Part shown: positions 12,859-26,289 of the stretch, in pieces | Numbering within the stretch: the first letter of the stretch is position 1 | How the letters are laid out: each line of letters starts with the position of its first letter | Origin: Lepiota brunneoincarnata | Taxonomy: Eukaryota; Basidiomycota; Agaricomycetes; Agaricales; Agaricaceae | Direction: 5' to 3' | Assembly: GCA_023014365.1 (NCBI GenBank) | Contig: JAEBUN010000016.1 | Coordinates: forward strand, 979,340-1,043,339 | DNA: 64,000 nt | The notes under the pieces: generated by a model | What the model saw: the letters and a program-made list of their open reading frames with translations, nothing else | Database searches by the model: none | What the model was told of the DNA's origin: nothing | Made by a program: the position numbers and the translations under genes

Positions 12859-12865
12859 TTTTATA
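12859..12865 (-). promoter_or_regulatory. TATA box of the intact ferric reductase
   Basis: TATAAAA on the minus strand in CTTGTATAAAAAGC, about 96-102 bases before the ATG at 12763. It is conserved with 6110-6116. The spacer to the ATG is shorter here because the other copy has extra bases in its 5' leader. Confidence 0.6.
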
Positions 12866-13095
12866 CAAGTAGACACGCAATAGAAGCGGGGACCAAGTTG
12901 CACAAGGCAGACCACACGATTACGGCTCTTCTCCTTCCTACCGGGGCTTCGCCTTTGCCCTCGCATCTGAATTTTTGTCTTCGAAGATATGTCAAGATAT
13001 GTTGCCACCCATGGACTTGTAATAAGTCCGTCTATAGTCTGACTGTCGTCGCATTTTTCCGTTCATCCCCTGGGCTGTGGGTTATTTTTAGACTT

Positions 13096-13104
13096 GTCAG
13101 ATAA
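13096..13104 (+). promoter_or_regulatory. Degenerate iron-type GATA site
   Basis: GTCAGATAA stands where the paralogous promoter has ATCAGATAA (6339). The next site has been lost: TGTTATCCCAGG at 13121 aligns with TGTTATCTGATAA at 6366, and the third is also absent. A core GATAA remains, so weak binding is possible. Confidence 0.45.
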
Positions 13105-14157
13105 ATGCGTTGTTGTCGGCTGTTATCCCAGGAACTGGTAACACCAAAACAACGGAGGGATGGAAAGCCCTCGGAGTGCCCCAGAATGCGGCTGTATGAG
13201 GCTGACCTCGTTATCTAACCATGTGGCGAGATGTTGGTATACGCGCAGAAGTAGAGGTCCCCATTACGAGACAGGGGCGCTCATGCCACTGTGGCGTGGG
13301 CGGCCCACAAGGTTTGTATCTACATCAGCCCTTGCCATATTTTCATCCGCCATTACCTGCAGTTGGGGGAGGAATTCTCCACTCCATCAAATCAGACTCG
13401 TTCTCTTGGAGCATCTCCACAATCAAAATCACCGGGATAGAAACGAGGATGGACCGCGTGTCCTCCCGAGCCCCATGGCGGAGACGGCGAAAGGCACGGA
13501 TTAAGTGGCCCGGCCAGAGTTCTGTAATTCGCCGTCTGGAACCAGTGCTTAGCAAGCCTACTTTGGGCGTAATTTATCACTTACTGACACGAGGGACTCG
13601 AGTGTCCTCTGCGTGGGAATTGTGGAGATTGAGCACCATTGGAATGACCTGCCGGTGGATTTCAGGCTCAACACCATGAGTAGGCTCTCACTCGGTTGAT
13701 TTAACAAGTGAAGTCACGGATGGATTTCGGGCATGGTAGTGGATTGGTCCATTCGGAGTCGGTCAGATGATGGTAGTGGTCAAGTAGCTTCCGAGGCCTC
13801 ATTGTGGGGTATTGAGGGGTTGTGCCAGTGCCCCAGAGCGAGCTCCAGTTCCTCGATGGGTAATCCATGCTATTTGGTTTTCGGAACAGTTCATTCATGT
13901 GCATAGCTACAGAGTCGACTACTTGCGTGGTGCTGTATACTAGGGGGGTGTTTCACAGGAAGCGCCGCGGCTGCTAGACTGGGATGCCGCGGACGGTCTC
14001 GCTGTTCATCAAGCAGTTAGAGCGAATTGCTTGAGGGTACCAGCTGGCTCAGGCTTACAGTGTACTTCCCCTATAATCCAGGCTGGGGTGACACCCGTAT
14101 GGTGAGAACGTCAACTTGAAGAGAATTCAAGGTGATTGGGGTACACTCGACATCCAT

Positions 14158-14520
14158 CTACAGTATGGGGTTGTTATATACCAATATCGCAGAGGATGCT
14201 GCTGTTACCTTTTGCACGCGCCACTCGAGTTCCCTAGCCAAATAGGGTTCTACAATGCGAGGCTCGAGACTCTCGAGGCCCGAGCGCTCGAGTATGACAT
14301 CATTGGGTATGTCGACAAAGCCCTCTGACTTGGTGGGGCCCCTGTGCCGACCAGGAAGGATGGGTGTGTATGCAGAGAAAGAACCGACGCTGGATGGGCT
14401 GAGCAGCCAATCCTTGGGGTCTTCTGGGATATCACCGAGGAAGATGATGACAATGAAGCGTTCGGCAACTTCTCCAGGATCGAACCTTATACGGGCTGTG
14501 TACTCATAGGTGTTCCTCAT
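14158..14520 (-). pseudogene. Tyrosinase C-terminal fragment
   Basis: A minus-strand frame of 120 codons resembles the region after the catalytic domain of fungal tyrosinases. It has YTARIRF near the start, FIVIIFLGDIP, then WLLSPSSVGSFSAYTP, then GFVDIPNDV, and finally IVEPYLARELEWRVQ. In full tyrosinases this part follows the type-3 copper centre, which oxidises phenols to quinones. No copper-binding histidine region is found upstream (14521-14900 on this strand), and the next gene starts at 14924 on the other strand. The fragment is therefore an orphan exon left by deletion or rearrangement. The family call rests on remembered motif order and would need a profile search. Confidence 0.55.
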
Positions 14521-14923
14521 GGTGAATGGCAGATGTTATGTGAAGGAGGCGGAGCAGGATGGTCGTGACCTACATCTCCCATAAGAGGTCTAGCCGCCCA
14601 ACTCGGAGAGGTGCCGTGCGCGCTCTTGGGCGTCTATGTGCGCTCATTGACCGCCCGGCAACGAGGAAGTAGCGACCCCACACTGAGATTTATTCATCTG
14701 AGCTATCCTTTCCGCAGTTTGCTGTTAAGCCTGCAACCCGCAGAACCCAAACCCGCGTCGTTGGGGGGTCCGACTGCTGCTTACATAATTGCACGTGGAG
14801 TATCGTTTCATCTCTTCTTGTCTCTCTCTCATCTTCTTCCATTTTTCAGATCACCTTTTCCTCTCTCGACAACGAAAATTTCACCTGCTTTTGTCCACAG
14901 ATCCTTTTCTCTGCGCTTTCAAT

Positions 14924-17609
14924 ATGCCCGCAGTTGACCAGATGGCACAGGTCGACACAGATCCTGACAGAGAGAAGGACAAGGAGTACGACGAGAAACA
15001 CGAACGAGTAGATAAGTCTGCTCCCAAGCAGAAATCGCCCTCGTCCTCTTCGACGAAAGGTGTGTGCTCCTTTTCGACTGGCCGCTGTCTCTTGATTTAA
15101 ACCATCTCTTGTTCTTCTTCCGTCAGCCAAGGACCTCTCGCATGTCCCGTGTAAATTCTTCAAGGTCGGCGCATGCACTGCTGGTCCATCATGTCCGTTC
15201 TCCCATGCAGCGGCAGAGCCCGGTGCACAGAAGGAGCCATGTGCATGGTTCATAAAGGGCAATTGCAAGTTCGGTCACAAGTGTGCCCTTGCACACATTC
15301 TTCCGGGTCAAAGCATGTCGATGGACCGCAAGAATAAGAAGGCCGCACAGCAGGCTAGTGCAGCCGCCGCTGCAGCAGGGGGTTCTGGGGGAAACGAAAA
15401 AGCTGGGAGAGAGGGGAAAAAGGGCAAGCGCCCAGCTTGGGGCGGCCATTCCAACAACGTCAGTGGACAAAACAATCCGCTACTCGCAGGAGGTTCGACA
15501 GCTCCTACCCGACTCTTATCATCCGGTACCACACCTCCTGCTGCTAACCGTCCACCTATGCACCTCAAAGCTTCCATATCTCCCTCCGCTCCCGCACCGC
15601 CCCTCAAGGACACCGAATTTGCTTCATTTGCGGCTTTGGATGAAATGGAAGGCGTGCAGCTTCCTGCTCCTCCCGCGCAGGGCAGATCTCAAGGCCAAGA
15701 AGCTGATGCCCCCACCGCCTCCACCAGAGATAGTCAGGGTCACACCAAATCCACCCCTTCCCCTGTCCCTTTGCCGACGTCTGCCCCTCGCCATACCAGT
15801 GCAATGCCACCATCCGATTTTGGTCCTATAGGCTCGCCCCCTAGTGTTAGTCGAAATCAGCATCAGGGTTCCCTCAATGGCGGCTCTCTCACCCCTGGTA
15901 CATCACCGCGCGGACCTTCTCATCTAAATGGGGTCAATTTGAGCACATCGCCGAACACTGGTCCTGGTTTCCTATCATCCTCGCCCTTCTCAGCACCGGG
16001 AACGCAGAGCGTGTTCATGAACAATTCGTATGCGGGTGGAGGCATGGCTGCCAGTCTTGGAAGTGGGCTTGCTATGATGGGAGGCCGGAGGGGTTGGGGT
16101 GATATTGATGCCTCGGCCAGTCCGGCGAAAGGGGGACTCCCTATCCTTGCGTCTTCTGTTCAACGTTCATCATTGCTCAACGGAAATATTCGTGGAGAGT
16201 ATGGGATTGAACTTGAGTACGAGGATTATCCAGGAAGAGGAAGGAGCTTGAGTAACCGGAATGACAGTGCTGTAGATGATGGTGACATGGAGGACTTCAT
16301 CCCAGGTTCACTTACGGACCTTTTAACACCGGAGGAACGAAGCAGGAGGATGTCGAGGAGCGGTAGTGTGAAACCAGCAGCATCCGCTTTGACGGCTGGT
16401 GCTCCCGCCAACCTTGCTGCCGGTGGTGGTAATGAGGCTGGTGCTGGAGGTCGCTTGGGTCATCGCTATTCGAGTTCCGTTCCCGCTCCCTCACTACTCG
16501 GCGACAGCAAGTCTATCTGGTCCGGCACGTCTGTAGGCCCATTGCCAGGCTCGCCGTCGGCTCACACTACTCACCGCGGAACTCCATCGGCTTCGTTTGT
16601 TTCCCGGCTCGAAGGACTTGGGGTTGGTGGCCAAGTGAACGATGACATGAGCTTGAGCGTGAGCATGGGTAGTACTGGCGCCGCTCCATCATCTCTAGGA
16701 ATGATGAGTCCTAGCAATGCCAGTGCCGCGTTCTTGCCTAGCCTTCATCATAATTACCTCAAATCGAAATCCAGCCAGCAGGTGCAGTCCGGCCTCGGAG
16801 GAAATGGTCCCCCGCGAGGGATGAGGGGGGCCAGCAACCCCATATTCCCCACCAGTGGTAACAATAACAAGACTCTGTCTAGCAACTATCTTACCGGGTT
16901 AGGCAACCAAGGGGCACCTTCGTCAGTTGCCAATACCTCGACACTGTCACAACTCCCGAGCTACCGTGGTGCTCCTTCTCCCTTCGACCTCACTCAGCCC
17001 ATGCACCAGTCGCACTCACATTCCTCACGACCGATCCCGGCGGAGACCAAGCGAGGTTCGAATGAAGAGTTGGCAGGCCATCTGCTATCGCCGAACACCA
17101 GGGCTTTACAAGCGCACGCTCCGGGACAGAGCTTACCTCAGGGCTTGGCCGCTGGCTATTCGAGGATACATGCCTTACCACCACTTGCAAACCTTGCGTC
17201 TCCCGGAGCGTCTGGGGCGTTCCCCCCGAGTTCTTCGCCTAGTATTGCAAGAGATCGGGGGACAGCAACGTCTCCTCCGCCTTTGACGGGATTCACGGAC
17301 GCAGCAGCCGGAGCTAACATTGGCACGGTAAGTGGTTCTGGAGCAACGTTGATGCCTGCTGGGTTTGGAGGTGGGATGGAGTCTATGCTGCCCAAGCTGA
17401 CTTATTCTGCGGCTGCGACGAGGAGTGGTGTTGGTTCGAGTAGCCCGACACCGCCTGGGTTGTCGAGGAATGCGAGTGGGAGGTACCAGGCCGGGTTGAA
17501 TGCTGTTGGTAGTGGCACTGGTGGTGTGCCTGGTGGTGTGCCCCCTGGATCTGGGCCTTCGTCGAGACTTCGAGATGACGACGACGAGTTGTTTGCTATG
17601 GACAAGTGA
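14924..17609 (+). CDS. Tandem CCCH zinc-finger protein, Lee1-like
   Basis: Two exons, 14924-15059 and 15127-17609, joined through a GT-AG intron with a C/T-rich acceptor, give 872 residues. The N-terminal 45 residues are charged. Two CCCH fingers follow at about 54-72 (CKFFKVGACTAGPSCPFSH) and 84-102 (CAWFIKGNCKFGHKCALAH). Both have the C-x7-C-x5-C-x3-H spacing of RNA-binding fingers, and the second runs into ALAHILPGQ as in yeast Lee1-type proteins. The remaining 770 residues are low-complexity Ser/Gly/Pro/Ala with no fold visible. The end is acidic (RLRDDDDELFAMDK). RNA binding is inferred from the fingers; the biological role in this lineage is not known to me. The ATG follows a pyrimidine-rich leader. 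Confidence 0.88.
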
Positions 17610-20380
<2,771 letters not shown>

Positions 20381-21530
20381 CAAGAAGTTATTTTCCCTTC
20401 TGCTCTTTCCTTGGCCGAAACTAATTGACCCTTGTCCCGTGACCGATGGTCATCACTAATAATACCCCTCCGGAATACCATCTTGTCTCCATCGAACGTA
20501 TATAGCCAAGCTGAGTATTTTACTTGTACGCATTGTGATGTTGAGTGTAATGTCAAGCTTTACTTGAGGACCTGCGGTATGATTAGCCCCTTTGGTATTT
20601 TCGTCGTGTCGAAGATGATAGTGATCCCGGGGGTAGATGTATTGGATGCTTCTGAGACCCAAACCAGTGGTAAATGATGATGGGCAAGGTCTTCTGCCTC
20701 GGTGGATGATATAGAACTGAACTCGTGACTCCGTGTATCGTCTTCGCTCGCACGAGGTGGGGTGCTAGTGGCGCAGTCCCGCAACTTGCTTCATTGCTAG
20801 ATGACTCGAGTACGAGTGGCCACACCGTTATACATGCACCAGCAAAAAATGCGTTTTGTTTCGACATTTAGCGCCCTAAATTACAAACGTTCCGTAGTGG
20901 AGGCCACACATTGTTACTTGATTATGATCGGCGCTGATCATTCGTGATCAAGCAGCGAACGGGGATGCGAATTACAAAAGCAACAAAGGAAACACACATT
21001 CCCCTACACTCCGACCCGCGCGACTTTTACAGGGAACGCAAAAAGATTCCCGAACGAAACAAGCCCTTATGTACTGTACGACAAACAGTAGGGGGAGGCA
21101 AAAGCTCAGCCGTCGGCCGCAAGGGTGTTGTTACGACCCTAGTTTAATGCAGGAATGGAGAGGCGTGTGGTTCGGTGGTGGGGGTACCGTACTTACGGAG
21201 ATATGACATATGTTCAGTTTGCTATTTGTAATTCAATCCTCGGGGTCAAATGGTCACATTCGGGTCCATTCGTTCTTGACATGTGTGGATGTATACATAG
21301 AATCGTGTCGGCGGGGAAGTGGGAGGGGTGGGGGTGTTTGAGTGGAGGGAGATTGGGGAGGGGGGGGTTAAGCCCTTGGGTTTGAATTTTTTTACTAAAA
21401 GGAAATTGGGATTTCATACATTATGCCAATCTATCCGTGATGCTGGTTTCAAGAGAATGTGCAAATGGGACATTAGTGGGAACAATACAATACGATGACG
21501 GAAGTCTCCATATCTTCCTGGAAAAATGCT
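20381..21530. other. Intergenic region
   Basis: No supportable gene. G-rich runs occur near 21340-21370. Short frames on both strands overlap and lack recognisable features. Confidence 0.5.
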
Positions 21531-22935
21531 TCAGACTTTTTCCTCCGGATGGGACTCCACAGGGTCAAGATTTGTGCGTGGGATAGCTGTGTCGTGACCT
21601 GCACTATGTAGGGTATCATGGGCGCCGATGCTCTCAGTGGGACGTGTTGTAGAAGAATAATACGCTGTGGGTTAAAGGATGTGAATGAGGGGGGAATGAC
21701 AAAACTTGACTTGAAAGCCACCCAACTGGAACTGATCGCATTGCTACTCGTGACGCCCCTACTATGTTGAGAGTAATCAAGACCAGCAACCCCAAACTTA
21801 ATTGAGGCGTTTGTTGTGTGAACTTCAGTCGAAGTCATGCCGTCTACCCTTAGATTACGGAAGACACGGCAGGCGGCGGTGCTTATGATGATGATGGCGA
21901 CAGGAGTGGGAGCGACTGCCAGCTCCAGAGAAGTCAGGGGAAATGACATGAACACCACAAGGAAGATGTTTGCTATCACAGCGATCCTTTATTATAATTA
22001 ACGAATGAACCAGAGTCGAGATACATCCAGCTAAGGACTCACAGATAGAATTGTTGCCCTCCTTTCAACACAGACCGTGCAAGCCTCGGGAGCGCCTTTC
22101 CAGACAATATTGTACTCCAAGAGATTCCAACCTCCTCTCCACCAGAACCGGGTTGGTATGTAGTCGCGATCCTGTAGGAAATGCACAGGAAGACTAGAGT
22201 GTCGAACACTAGGCTCACGATAGGTGCTCCTGCGCCCCAGGGTCCCTTGAGCCCTGCTACAACACAATAGTCGGTATCCGCCAATTGTCCGCCACGGGTT
22301 ACGTCGAAGAGGAGGGCGTCAAAGGCGACGCCAGTCAACCAGATTGTTGAGAAGATGACGGTGATGATCTTGTTCCCCACCCAAACTGCCTGGACTCGCC
22401 GCAGAAAGAGAAACGAGGAAGTCGTCATAGCTACGAAGCAACAGACAAATTCGCTAATCATCAACGTTTGGCAGTTTGCGGAATTGGGCGCTGTTGAGAG
22501 GGTGTTGTTAGATCACCTCAACTCAGTTTTCTGCCAGAAAGGCGTACACTTGAAGATAATGGCTAGCAGGCCAAAGAGGATCGCAGCGGGCCTGGTGTAG
22601 GGGAGTTGAGCTAGGGGATTGAAAGACCATGATGTTTATGCTGACCTTGACAGAGCATAGGCGACCACAGTGGAGTTGATGCCCATCTTGTAGAGTTTTA
22701 TGTCTGTTGGGAGGTACTCAAGCCATTCCATCAGCGCTGCCTGTTTTTGTGCAAGTTCAATGCCGGGCGTCCCCAGAAACAAAACTACAAAGGTTAAGAT
22801 GCTTACCCCCACCACGGCCAGGAAAATATTCCGCGAAACTTCGTACACCCGGACATCTTGAGGCGTCAGATAGTTGAGATATGTGATGGGGGTGAGGATA
22901 GGGAAGCTGGAATTGCTGGCTGCGGCATTGGCCAT
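21531..22935 (-). CDS. Seven-helix membrane protein, basidiomycete-type, unknown function
   Basis: Five exons on the minus strand: 22935-22646, 22591-22548, 22490-22043, 21986-21706, 21664-21531, giving 398 residues. Seven hydrophobic stretches follow one another. TM1 contains ILTFVVLFLG, TM2 STVVAYAL with AAILFGLLAIIF, TM3 ISEFVCCFVAMTTSSFLFL and TM4 IITVIFSTIWLTGVAF. TM5 contains IVSLVFDTLVFLCISY, TM6 FYLIAVIANIFLVVF, and TM7 VAIIIISTAACRVFRNL. The C-terminal tail is hydrophilic. The layout resembles a receptor, but no known receptor class is recognisable, and it is not close to the array at 35-50 kb. The last intron (21665-21705) is only 41 bases. Without it the frame would run to 21473 with an equally unknown tail. 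Confidence 0.7.
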
Positions 22936-23533
22936 GAGAGAGGCGTAAAAACTGAAGGGGTTGCCGGCAAACCCTTAGGGCATGCGGCGACTCTATATAG
23001 TGGAACAAATATAGAATGGCCGGTTGCCGTGAACCTGTCAAGGGCAATTGTCCGAACCTGGTCGAACTCTCTTTCCCCACACAATAGGCCAAGTCTGTTT
23101 CTATGTCGAGAGAGCGGTTTACACGGCCTTGCTGTTTGCAGGCGCGGGTAAAGAAGTCAGTCGGGCGCTTAAATCGGAGGCTATGTATCAAATGATAGTT
23201 TAAGATGGACCCATTCACCTGGAGATCAGCTCCATGTTCTGATCAACTCAGCGAAACGCGTCAACATCGTGGACCCTTCAACGGCTTGATCCGATTAACT
23301 TCTTCTAACCCTTTGTATCCGATTTGGGTGAAGGACACAAGGGGGTCACTGGTAAATCCTGTGCGCCATGTAAGCACAGGTGGATCATACGCTAGGTCTT
23401 GCTGATCGGAGTAAATGCACATCATAGGCAACCACCACAAGTAACAGAATCACTTGTAACAGAACACATACTAGGACTCAAAACATCGCATGGATCATCA
23501 AGTTCCCCGTCGAAGTCCTTCTCAACTGCCATT

Positions 23534-24261
23534 TTAAGCCGATTCTAGGACCCATCTCATCCTAGCCTCCTCTTCCGGGCGAATAGTACTCTTAGCCTCG
23601 ACTCCAACAGTTTGCCAAGAAGGCTCGTACGTATCCCCAGCCCTGGTAGTCCATTGCGATAAGTTCTCTGGACTTTGCGCCCATTTTTGGATCTCGTCGC
23701 GGGTGGGGATACGCAGCGTCATCGGACCATGCGCAGAGACAATGAACTCTTTGTTTTTCCACTCGCTATCGGGCCGTGGCCAGGTGGGGGACAATGACGG
23801 GTCTGCTTGGAACGTGACGGAAATTATCTGGGTTTCTATGGAATAGGAGAACGTCGGCAAAGGGTGGGACCAGGGGTTTGGCCAAGGATATGTCACAGGG
23901 CGATTGTGAGCAACGATCAGTGTTTCACCTTCAACAGATGATGCAACTTGAACGGCGAGCGTTTGTTGACTAAGTAGATGGGGCCTACCTAGCACATCGA
24001 TAGCAACACCCCCGTTTCCCGAACAGCATAGTGTTCCCGCCGAGTTTACGAAAAACCACTTAGAACAAAACTCACGGAGTCGTTCTCTAACCTTACATAC
24101 AAGGGGTTTCTCACCGGCGTTGTTTGCTCCAGCTTCCAAAGTGAAATCATATTCCCATCTTGATGAGTTTCCCGGAAGTGTGGTGTCCAATAATGGGCTC
24201 CAGCAGTACGGATACGGAAGCGTCCAGGTGGGAATCCGCGCATGATTGGTCCATTAAACAT
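23534..24261 (-). CDS. Probable lectin-like (ricin-B/beta-trefoil) protein, exons partly resolved
   Basis: Reading from about 24261, MFNGPIMRGFPPGRFRI is followed by GAHYWTPHFRE, then GNMISLWKLEQTTP. A GT-AG intron can then join to WFFVNSAGTL and GGVAIDVLG. The spacing G-x-F/Y-x-I, I-x-L-W, W, G-T-L, A-I-D-V-x-G resembles repeats of ricin-B-type beta-trefoil lectins. The lower part (24100-23534) is a long open frame ending EEEARMRWVLESA, with no known domain. It may form one gene with the exons at 24568-25033, but I could not join the two parts without a stop. Sugar binding is only a suggestion. Confidence 0.4.
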
Positions 24262-24567
24262 CTTCGCGGGGTCAATCGACTTGGCAGTGGGGCTACTGAG
24301 GTTTGAGAACTCGGCCTATTACCAGTTAGGTCCGGGTCATCCTACTGGTTTCGAAGACCCACTGGATGGTGCCCAAGCCATAGGACCAGATTCTTCAGCA
24401 CTATCTGATGCACTGAATCAAGTTACCACAACGAACTTGAAGTAGCGTGCAGAAATTGAGCAACCTACAGTAAGTTCTGAATTTGTTCGACTATGTGCTT
24501 AGTGCTTCCCGAACTAGATCCAGAAAGGTCATTGATAGTAACATTAAGGTTGACGTCTGTTGGAGCG

Positions 24568-25033
24568 TCACACAAGAAGTCGCCTGACTACCACGAGGCA
24601 TCGCTTACTAGCAGAGGCAAGTGGCTTCTGTGCTGGGCCCAGGTCTTGGCTCGACATTGCAGCGAGCTTGGGTTGTCCTTTCTTGATTGCTTCTCGGATC
24701 TGTGGTGTATCCTCTAGAATATACAGTTCTGTGCTCTTGTCCATCGACTGCAGGAGGCCCACGGATTCGCTGAGGCCCAGTGCTAGTCCAGTATCTGGTG
24801 CCAACCAACCTTTGACAAAAAAGGGGGGTGGATTAATTCCGAAATAAACCTGGCGACACTAATAATACTGACCTGTAGACTCCCCTACCACCCGATATCG
24901 TCCAATAAAAAGGATCTTTCGTGGCAGTGGGCCTGATCCCATCGACAAGCCCTACAAAAGATCCATTGTACTGAGATTTCAGTGCAACTTTTCTAGTCCC
25001 ATCACTTTCTAGTAGCCACTTTTTCAAATTCAT
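24568..25033 (-). CDS. Hypothetical protein, two or more exons
   Basis: Exon 25033-24889 encodes MNLKKWLLE... to DPFYWTISGG. A GT-AG intron (24888-24810) joins it in frame to GWLAPDTGLALGLSES, and the frame continues to a GTAAGC donor near 24614. The coding sense is reasonable, but the family is unknown. It may be the 5' part of the lectin-like gene at 23534-24261, with which it shares strand and spacing. Confidence 0.35.
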
Positions 25034-26289
25034 AAGATTGTGGATTATGTTGATGATTATATGATACCCCTACTTGTTGATTAGAGTCGCCATGGAAGCG
25101 AAAAGAGGCTGCGGTAAGTCAGTACCATGTCAGCAGATAAAATAATGTCGAACCGGGTTGTTTATTGGACATGGAGAGATCGAGCGACCTTCCGTCCTCA
25201 TTAACGATAAACTGTGGGCCATCTATACACAAGGCACCATGAAATCAGAACGATACTTTACAGAGAAATAGGAGCATTGTCATACGAAAGTGTATTATCG
25301 GTTTGTTGACAGAATCATTGTAATCCGATTTGGTGGAATTTAGCAATCCGATATCCTTGCTTCTGTCATCATCGCCTCCAGCGGAACCTGGGAGGGTGCG
25401 ATCGATAGCCTGGATTGTAACCACTGAAAGCCCCCACCCACCGATGTTAGAAGCATGAGAATCTTGTGAAAGGTGGGCCGAGTGAACTCATCTTGGACGT
25501 TCTGGGAATCAAACCTCCGACTTTCGAGCCAGCATCTCGGATCTTTAAGCCTTTGATGCATTGAACTCCCCCCCGATATATCCAATGCACTCGCTACTTC
25601 CTTTTCGAGAAGGCAGCGGCGGCTATGAGGCGATCTGTGAATGAGAAGTTATCGATTTGTTCCACGTAAGACTCGGAGCATGACGTTGTTGCATCCCGTT
25701 TCGCGTTGAATATCTCACGATGATTCTGTACGTATGTATATATGTGGACGGTGCGATATTTATGATTGAACATTGAACAGTCAATTTTCAACGAAGAGAT
25801 CAACACTCTTTTGGACCATTTACTCGAGAAGAACCAGCGTTAGTCTACCTATTGTTCTATGTTCGTGTGCCTGGATTCGCGTCGTTATTTCGTTTCTATT
25901 AGAAAACAGAGGGAGATTGACCTTACAGTGGGACGATTTTTTTTCTTTCGAGGTAGCAACAGCAATCACGGTGTATGATCGCGTACGATGACGACTGCCA
26001 GAGTGTATCCTTTGTTTCCTGTCAAGTCTTCACGTTTTCCTTTGGCCTGTCGCTCGCTTTCGTTTCTGTTTTGGATGGGATAAAGAGCTGAAGGTCGCGC
26101 GCAATTCGACGGACTGTGAGTTTTCTGCTCCTCTGGTGCTCAAGCAAGGCCAACCACCTGCCGGGACGACACCTACCGAAGTCGCAAATAATTATTAAAG
26201 TTTCAAAATAACCAAGCGATCTACATAAGAACCATCCCCGTGTCTTTCTCCCGGAAGATGTCAAGCAAAGCAAGGCTACATCTCTACCT
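25034..26289. other. Intergenic region
   Basis: No gene could be supported. Short minus-strand frames (25340-25585, 26022-26309) have no recognisable features. Confidence 0.45.

Larger units (their letters stand above)
8440..13740. repeat. Segmental duplication, unit B
   Basis: Paralogue of 3000-6850, with gene order and strand kept, so the two lie head to tail. Unit B is about 1.4 kb longer. The extra sequence sits at roughly 8650-10060, downstream of the reductase stop, and has no counterpart in unit A. It includes an A-rich run near 9163 and no gene I can support, so it is either an insertion in B or a deletion in A. Confidence 0.8.
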
